Assembly (NCBI RefSeq): GCF_900454495.1
Contig: NZ_UGSI01000001.1
Span: forward strand, 744,001 to 808,000
Origin: Paenibacillus macerans
Lineage (GTDB): Bacteria; Bacillota; Bacilli; Paenibacillales; Paenibacillaceae
DNA: 64,000 nucleotides
Direction: 5' to 3'
Shown: positions 60,588 to 64,000 of the stretch, piece by piece
How the letters are laid out: every line of letters begins with the position of its first letter
How positions within the stretch are numbered: position 1 is the first letter of the stretch
Notes under the pieces: generated by a model
Databases searched by the model: none
What the model saw: the letters and a program-made list of their open reading frames with translations, nothing else
What the model was told of the DNA's origin: nothing
Made by a program: the position numbers and the translations under genes

Positions 60588-61997
60588 TTGGAGCTTATGG
60601 ACGATTTAAGGCAGATCTTAAGCGTCACGTTAAATGATGACAAGACGGTAGCCTACCTGCAGTTTTTAAAGAAGGAAGACGATTTTTCCTGTACGGAGGA
60701 CGCGCTGCGTCAATTTTTACATAGCGAAGGGCTTAAATTCGGGCTACAGGAAGACATCGTCAGACGTTTTGCGTCGAATCCGAAGGAGTACTTTTTCAGT
60801 AGAACGCCGATTGCCATCGGGCAAGAGCCGGTGCACGGGCAAGACGGTTCAATCCGCTACGCGCTTTCCCTCGATGACGACAACCGCCATCAACCGGCGG
60901 AAACCGAAGACGGCAAAGTGGACTTGAAAGATATTACGAGGCTGAACAATATCCGTAAAGGCCAAATCATCGCCGAACTTGTCCCTCCTGTGCCCGGACG
61001 CCCGGGAACGGCCGTGACCGGGGAAGTGATTCCCTGCAAAGACGGGAAAGCCGCCCGTTTCAAAATCGGGAAGAACGTCGTCCTGAACCCGGAGCAAACC
61101 GCCCTGTATGCGGCGATTGACGGTCTGGTGACGCTTACCGACAAGGGGAAGCTAAACGTATTCCCGGTATACGAGATCAACGGGGACGTCGATTACAGCA
61201 TCGGCAATATCGATTTCGTAGGAACAGTCGTTGTCCGCGGTAATGTACTGACCGGCTTTAGGATCAGTGCGGCCGGGGACATTCGCGTTGTTGGCGGGGT
61301 TGAAGGGGCGGAACTGTACGCCGACGGGTCTATCGAAATCACCGGCGGGATCATCGGTTACAACAAAGGTTTGGTCAAAGCCGGGCAAAACGTGAAAAGC
61401 TCGTTTATTCAGGACGGAAACGTTCAGGCGGGGGAGGACGTCATCGTTTCCCAAAGCATTATGCACTCCAATATCCGCGCCGGGCGCGACGTTTTGTGCA
61501 GCGGGGCGAAAGGGCTCATCGTCGGCGGCAGCGTCCAGGCCGGGGAAAAAGTGATCGCCCGGATCATCGGCAACCCGATGTCGACGACGACCTCGATCGA
61601 GGTGGGGGCGCTGCCGGAGCTGCGCAACGAGCTTCAGGAATTACGCCAGCAGGTGAAGGATCAGCTGGCGAATCTCGACAAAACCGAGAAAGCGCTGACA
61701 CTTTTGGATCAACTCGCCTCGCTCGGAAAGCTGACGCCGGACAAGGTGGCGATGCGTTCCAAACTGAATTTGACTAAAAAATCGAATATGCAGGAATTGG
61801 ATTTGATGAAAGAACGCATGCTTGCGATCGAAAAAGCGCTGGAGGATACCGGCAAGGCGCGCGTTGACGTACTGAAAATGATTTACGGCGGTTCCAAAAT
61901 CGTGATTGGCCGCTATACGAAATATATCAAAGAGCCCATTTCGCGCATGTCTTTTTACTACAGCGAAGGGGATATTTCCATGTCGGCTTACATCTAA
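60588..61997 (+). CDS. FapA (DUF342) family protein
   Basis: A 469-residue FapA/DUF342 protein. The centre carries beta-helix-like repeats: GDVDYSIGNIDFVGTVVVRGNVLTGFRISAAGDIRVVGGVEGAELYADGSIEITGGI, with GxV/GxI turns. A C-terminal coiled coil (ELRNELQELRQQVKDQLANLDKTEKAL) follows. Members are found in flagellar loci and near polymer export; the biochemical role is unsettled. The TTG start follows AGAGGAGGAA. B. subtilis has no homologue at this place. Confidence 0.85.
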   Translation: MELMDDLRQILSVTLNDDKTVAYLQFLKKEDDFSCTEDALRQFLHSEGLKFGLQEDIVRRFASNPKEYFFSRTPIAIGQEPVHGQDGSIRYALSLDDDNRHQPAETEDGKVDLKDITRLNNIRKGQIIAELVPPVPGRPGTAVTGEVIPCKDGKAARFKIGKNVVLNPEQTALYAAIDGLVTLTDKGKLNVFPVYEINGDVDYSIGNIDFVGTVVVRGNVLTGFRISAAGDIRVVGGVEGAELYADGSIEITGGIIGYNKGLVKAGQNVKSSFIQDGNVQAGEDVIVSQSIMHSNIRAGRDVLCSGAKGLIVGGSVQAGEKVIARIIGNPMSTTTSIEVGALPELRNELQELRQQVKDQLANLDKTEKALTLLDQLASLGKLTPDKVAMRSKLNLTKKSNMQELDLMKERMLAIEKALEDTGKARVDVLKMIYGGSKIVIGRYTKYIKEPISRMSFYYSEGDISMSAYI

Positions 61998-62069
61998 CAA
62001 CGGCTCCTATTAGGAAGGAATCCTGGTTCTTATCGAAGTATTTTCCTTCATTTCGGATGAGGTGATCCC

Positions 62070-62399
62070 ATGAATATGAAACCCGTGGAATTGCAAATCG
62101 CGGTCCCGCGTACCAGCGAAGCCGGCCGCGTTCAGCATGATCAGCAGCATCGCCCTCTTCTCGATCAGAATCTGCTTTCGCAGCAAGCCGTCAAAACCGG
62201 GGAAGCGGACCGCCAGCGGACCGCTGAAATGGACGAGAGCAACCGCAATAAGAATGTAAGGCGGGAAGGAAATGGCTCCTCCGGCCAGGAGCAGGAACCG
62301 GAACGCGGGTCCGGCGGCAAACCGGATGAGCCGGAGACGAAGCCGGAGCACTTGGCCGAGCATCCGTATAAAGGGCGGCATATCGATTTCTCTCTGTAA
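62070..62399 (+). CDS. Hypothetical flagellar-operon protein with HPYKGxxID C-terminus
   Basis: A 109-residue hydrophilic protein with no membrane segment. The middle is rich in Gln, Glu, Asn and Arg and looks disordered. The short ends look conserved: MNMKPVELQIAVPRTSEAG and the C-terminal HPYKGRHIDFSL. I recall similar short proteins at this place in other Paenibacilli and Clostridia, but no function is known. The ATG follows GAGGTGAT. It is set between fapA and the SwrB-like gene on the same strand. Confidence 0.65.
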   Translation: MNMKPVELQIAVPRTSEAGRVQHDQQHRPLLDQNLLSQQAVKTGEADRQRTAEMDESNRNKNVRREGNGSSGQEQEPERGSGGKPDEPETKPEHLAEHPYKGRHIDFSL

Positions 62400-62489
62400 T
62401 TCGGGGAACTTACTTCAGGGATCGGGCGAGGATGCAAGCCGGCCTTAAGTTAGGCACTTCAATTCAACAGCAAAAAGGTGAGGATTACA

Positions 62490-63113
62490 TTGTCATTTGG
62501 AGACCCCTGGTTCTATGTTGTACTTCTGGGGGCGGCGGCGCTTGTATACGCCCTGCTATTGCCGGGACGCCAAGCCTCAAGCCCGAAGAACGACGCGGCG
62601 AAAGAGATGGAAGCCACGCTGGAACAATACATGTCGGAAATCGAAAGAGAAAATCAGGAGCTTATCGATTTGGTGTCCCAGATGAAACAGGAGTTTGCCT
62701 CCAAACAGCTGGCCCAGCAGGAGCAGATCGCCGAGCTGCGCAAGCGGCTTAGCGATGTGGAGTTTTCGGCCCGGCAGAGCGAAGCGCGCTTGGAAAGCTT
62801 GGCGACTTCCGCAGGGGAGAACGTCTCCGCCGTTTCCGTTCCGGCAGCAGCCGCGGCGGAAGCAAGCTTGACGATCGCAAGCGCCGCCGTTTCCGGACAA
62901 GCTTCCGAACCGGCCGCGCTTGCGGCCGGGCCCGCCCCGGAACCGGCGTCTGCACCGGAGGATGACGGAGATCATGTCCGCGGCAGGTATCCGGAACTGT
63001 TTGACTTATATGAAAAAGGAAAGTCGATCGACATGATCGCAAAGTCGACGGGACTTCAACGGGGCGAGGTGCAGCTCATCCTGCAGTTGGCCAAAAAGGA
63101 GGAGTCCCGATGA
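62490..63113 (+). CDS. swrB: SwrB/YlxL-like membrane protein (DUF6115)
   Basis: A 207-residue protein with an N-terminal membrane helix (WFYVVLLGAAALVYALLL), a coiled coil (~30–105), an Ala/Pro linker, and a C-terminal helix-turn-helix-like motif (YPELFDLYEKGKSIDMIAKSTGLQRGEVQLILQLA). That layout and the place after sigD match B. subtilis SwrB (ylxL), which promotes assembly of the export gate and swarming. TTG 62490 is preferred because AAGGTGAGG lies before it; GTG 62478 is within that site. Confidence 0.7.
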   Translation: MSFGDPWFYVVLLGAAALVYALLLPGRQASSPKNDAAKEMEATLEQYMSEIERENQELIDLVSQMKQEFASKQLAQQEQIAELRKRLSDVEFSARQSEARLESLATSAGENVSAVSVPAAAAAEASLTIASAAVSGQASEPAALAAGPAPEPASAPEDDGDHVRGRYPELFDLYEKGKSIDMIAKSTGLQRGEVQLILQLAKKEESR

Positions 63114-63715
63114 TTAAAAACCGCCATTTTATGCTGGGGCTTGGCTGCGGTCTGATTGCCGGAGCGCTCCTTTTGCAGTTGATGATCCTTGGACAAGGGG
63201 GCGGCAAGATTTATACGGCGGAGCAGGTGAAGCAAGCCGCCGAACAACTCGGCCTGAAAGTTGTCGCTGCGGATGAAGAGTTGCTGACCGAAGAGCAGTG
63301 GCAGGAGAAAGCCGGCACCGGCCAGGAGGATGGGGGAGAAGGAGTTGAGCCGGATGTTCCGGCGTCACCCAAGAATCCCGATGCTCCGCAAGCTCCGGCC
63401 GCGCCGGCCAAGCCGAGCTCGGCAGAAAACAAGCCGCCGGCAAGCGCGGATGCGGAGAAGCCGCAAACGCCCGCTAAGCCGGCCAAGCCCGCGGCGGTTT
63501 CCGTCGAGTACAAAATCGCTTACGGCAGCACGCTTGCCGGCGTGGCGGAAGGCTTGTATAAGGCCGGCGTGATTACGGAGAAGGAAGCTTTTTTGAAGGC
63601 GGCCAAAGCGAAAAAAATCAATAACAAAATCCGAACCGGAACGTACACGTTTACCGAGGGTGAAGATTACGACTCGATTATTGCCAAAATTTCGCCAAAG
63701 GCTTCGGGAAAATAA
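63110..63715 (+). CDS. Membrane protein with MltG-type LysM-like domain, no transglycosylase domain
   Basis: A 201-residue protein: an N-terminal membrane anchor (MLGLGCGLIAGALLLQLMIL), a short helical segment, a Pro/Ala/Lys-rich spacer typical of extracellular linkers (~75–130), and a C-terminal ~65 residues (GSTLAGVAEGLYKAGVI, KAKKINNKIRTGTYTFTEGEDYDSIIAKI) like the LysM-like domain at the start of MltG/YceG. The catalytic part of MltG is absent. It may contact peptidoglycan. It overlaps the SwrB-like gene (ATGA) and is the last gene of the fla/che operon. Confidence 0.75.
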   Translation: MIKNRHFMLGLGCGLIAGALLLQLMILGQGGGKIYTAEQVKQAAEQLGLKVVAADEELLTEEQWQEKAGTGQEDGGEGVEPDVPASPKNPDAPQAPAAPAKPSSAENKPPASADAEKPQTPAKPAKPAAVSVEYKIAYGSTLAGVAEGLYKAGVITEKEAFLKAAKAKKINNKIRTGTYTFTEGEDYDSIIAKISPKASGK

Positions 63716-63731
63716 ACCGGAGCCCATCCGC

Positions 63732-63754
63732 AAGGCACCGAAAGGTGCCTTTTT
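63732..63754 (+). terminator. Intrinsic terminator ending the fla/che operon
   Basis: AAGGCACC (63732–63739) pairs with GGTGCCTT (63744–63751) across a GAAA tetraloop, with five T from 63750. It is 17 bases after the last stop codon. Confidence 0.9.
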
Positions 63755-63795
63755 CGCGTGTACTCGTCCGAAAGGCGAAATAAGGGAAACATCGG

Positions 63796-63824
63796 TTGCA
63801 TCCGTTTTTCACTTATGGTATATT
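63796..63824 (+). promoter_or_regulatory. Sigma-A promoter for the next gene (outside window)
   Basis: TTGCAT (63796–63801), a 17-base spacer and TATATT (63819–63824). It points rightward into the sequence beyond the window; in B. subtilis the gene after the fla/che operon is rpsB, which is the likely target, but that is inference. Confidence 0.55.
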
Positions 63825-63888
63825 AATTCACGGTGTTATAACGCACGCCGGCTGATTTCGACAAGGGTGCTCTCTCAATAAAATGTGT

Positions 63889-64000
63889 GTTCAAAAAGGT
63901 TGGTTTTCAGCACCGAGAAGGTTGGATGAAGCCAGGGACGAAAGGAGCGGAGCGTACGTTTTGGGTACGTGAGCAACGGAAGGCCCGGCTGAATTCAAGA
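63889..64000. repeat. Left part of another AGTTCAAAAAGTC-type dispersed repeat, cut by the window edge
   Basis: GTTCAAAAAGGTTGG is followed by about 100 bases nearly identical to 24299–24397 (TTTTCAGCACCGAGAAGG, GGAGCGGAGCGTACG, GGAAGGCCCGGCTG). It lies between the promoter at 63796 and the next gene. The right end is outside the window. Confidence 0.85.

Noticed and set aside
63857..63863. TTCGACA near the right edge of the window
   Set aside because: Isolated match, no clustering; treated as chance.

Overview
The window is a chromosomal segment of a motile Firmicute, most likely Paenibacillus or a close relative in the Paenibacillaceae. The reasons are the gene order rnhB–ylqG–ylqH … sucCD–dprA–topA–trmFO–hslVU–flgB…, which follows the Bacillus subtilis backbone, together with strong AGGAGG-type ribosome binding sites, frequent TTG/GTG starts, a Bacillus-style fla/che operon (FliY, CheC, CheD, SigD, SwrB-like protein), moderately high GC, and many small dispersed repeats. 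No rRNA, tRNA or CRISPR array was seen.

Layout. 1–1199: the 3' part of an amidohydrolase gene cut by the window edge. 1359–4805: rnhB, a FliK-like gene (ylqG), a free-standing FlhB C-domain (ylqH) and yraN. 4806–5386: a repeat-rich spacer between convergent genes. 5387–6976: comM on the minus strand. 7381–10724: a tight four-gene set encoding a DUF1177 protein, an AroM-family protein, an M29-type aminopeptidase and an Asp/Glu-racemase-family protein. 11347–20015: a PucR-type regulator, a complete Dpp/Opp peptide ABC transporter and an M20 peptidase. 20339–21715: a degenerate IS1595-like element. 22132–31483: housekeeping genes sucC, sucD, dprA, topA, trmFO, hslV, hslU. 31916–63715: an almost uninterrupted 32-kb fla/che operon from flgB to a MltG-LysM-like membrane protein, closed by an intrinsic terminator. 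The last 250 bases hold a promoter for the next gene and the start of a dispersed repeat.

How the genes work together. The fla/che operon builds the rod, MS-ring, C-ring, type III export gate and hook, and supplies the chemotaxis kinase, adaptor and adaptation proteins plus SigD. The 7.4–20 kb block reads as one catabolic module: an extracellular lipoprotein and ABC transporter import a peptide or acylated amino acid, M20 and M29 metallopeptidases cleave it, and racemase-fold proteins (the Asp/Glu racemase homologue and AroM), with the uncharacterised DUF1177 protein, process the product under PucR control. In B. subtilis nothing lies between ylqH and sucC, so this block is an insertion into a conserved backbone. 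Its second half (pucR–dpp–M20) is bracketed by two related mobile elements in opposite orientation.

The most interesting observations are the DUF1177/AroM/M29/racemase module, the short non-autonomous relative of the IS at 10.78–11.04 kb, the loss of catalytic residues in the otherwise intact transposase, three exact Spo0A-box matches in front of flgB, the absence of codY and xerC from their usual places, and a family of AGTTCAAAAAGTC-ended repeats, one of which sits inside the fla operon between fliP and fliQ.
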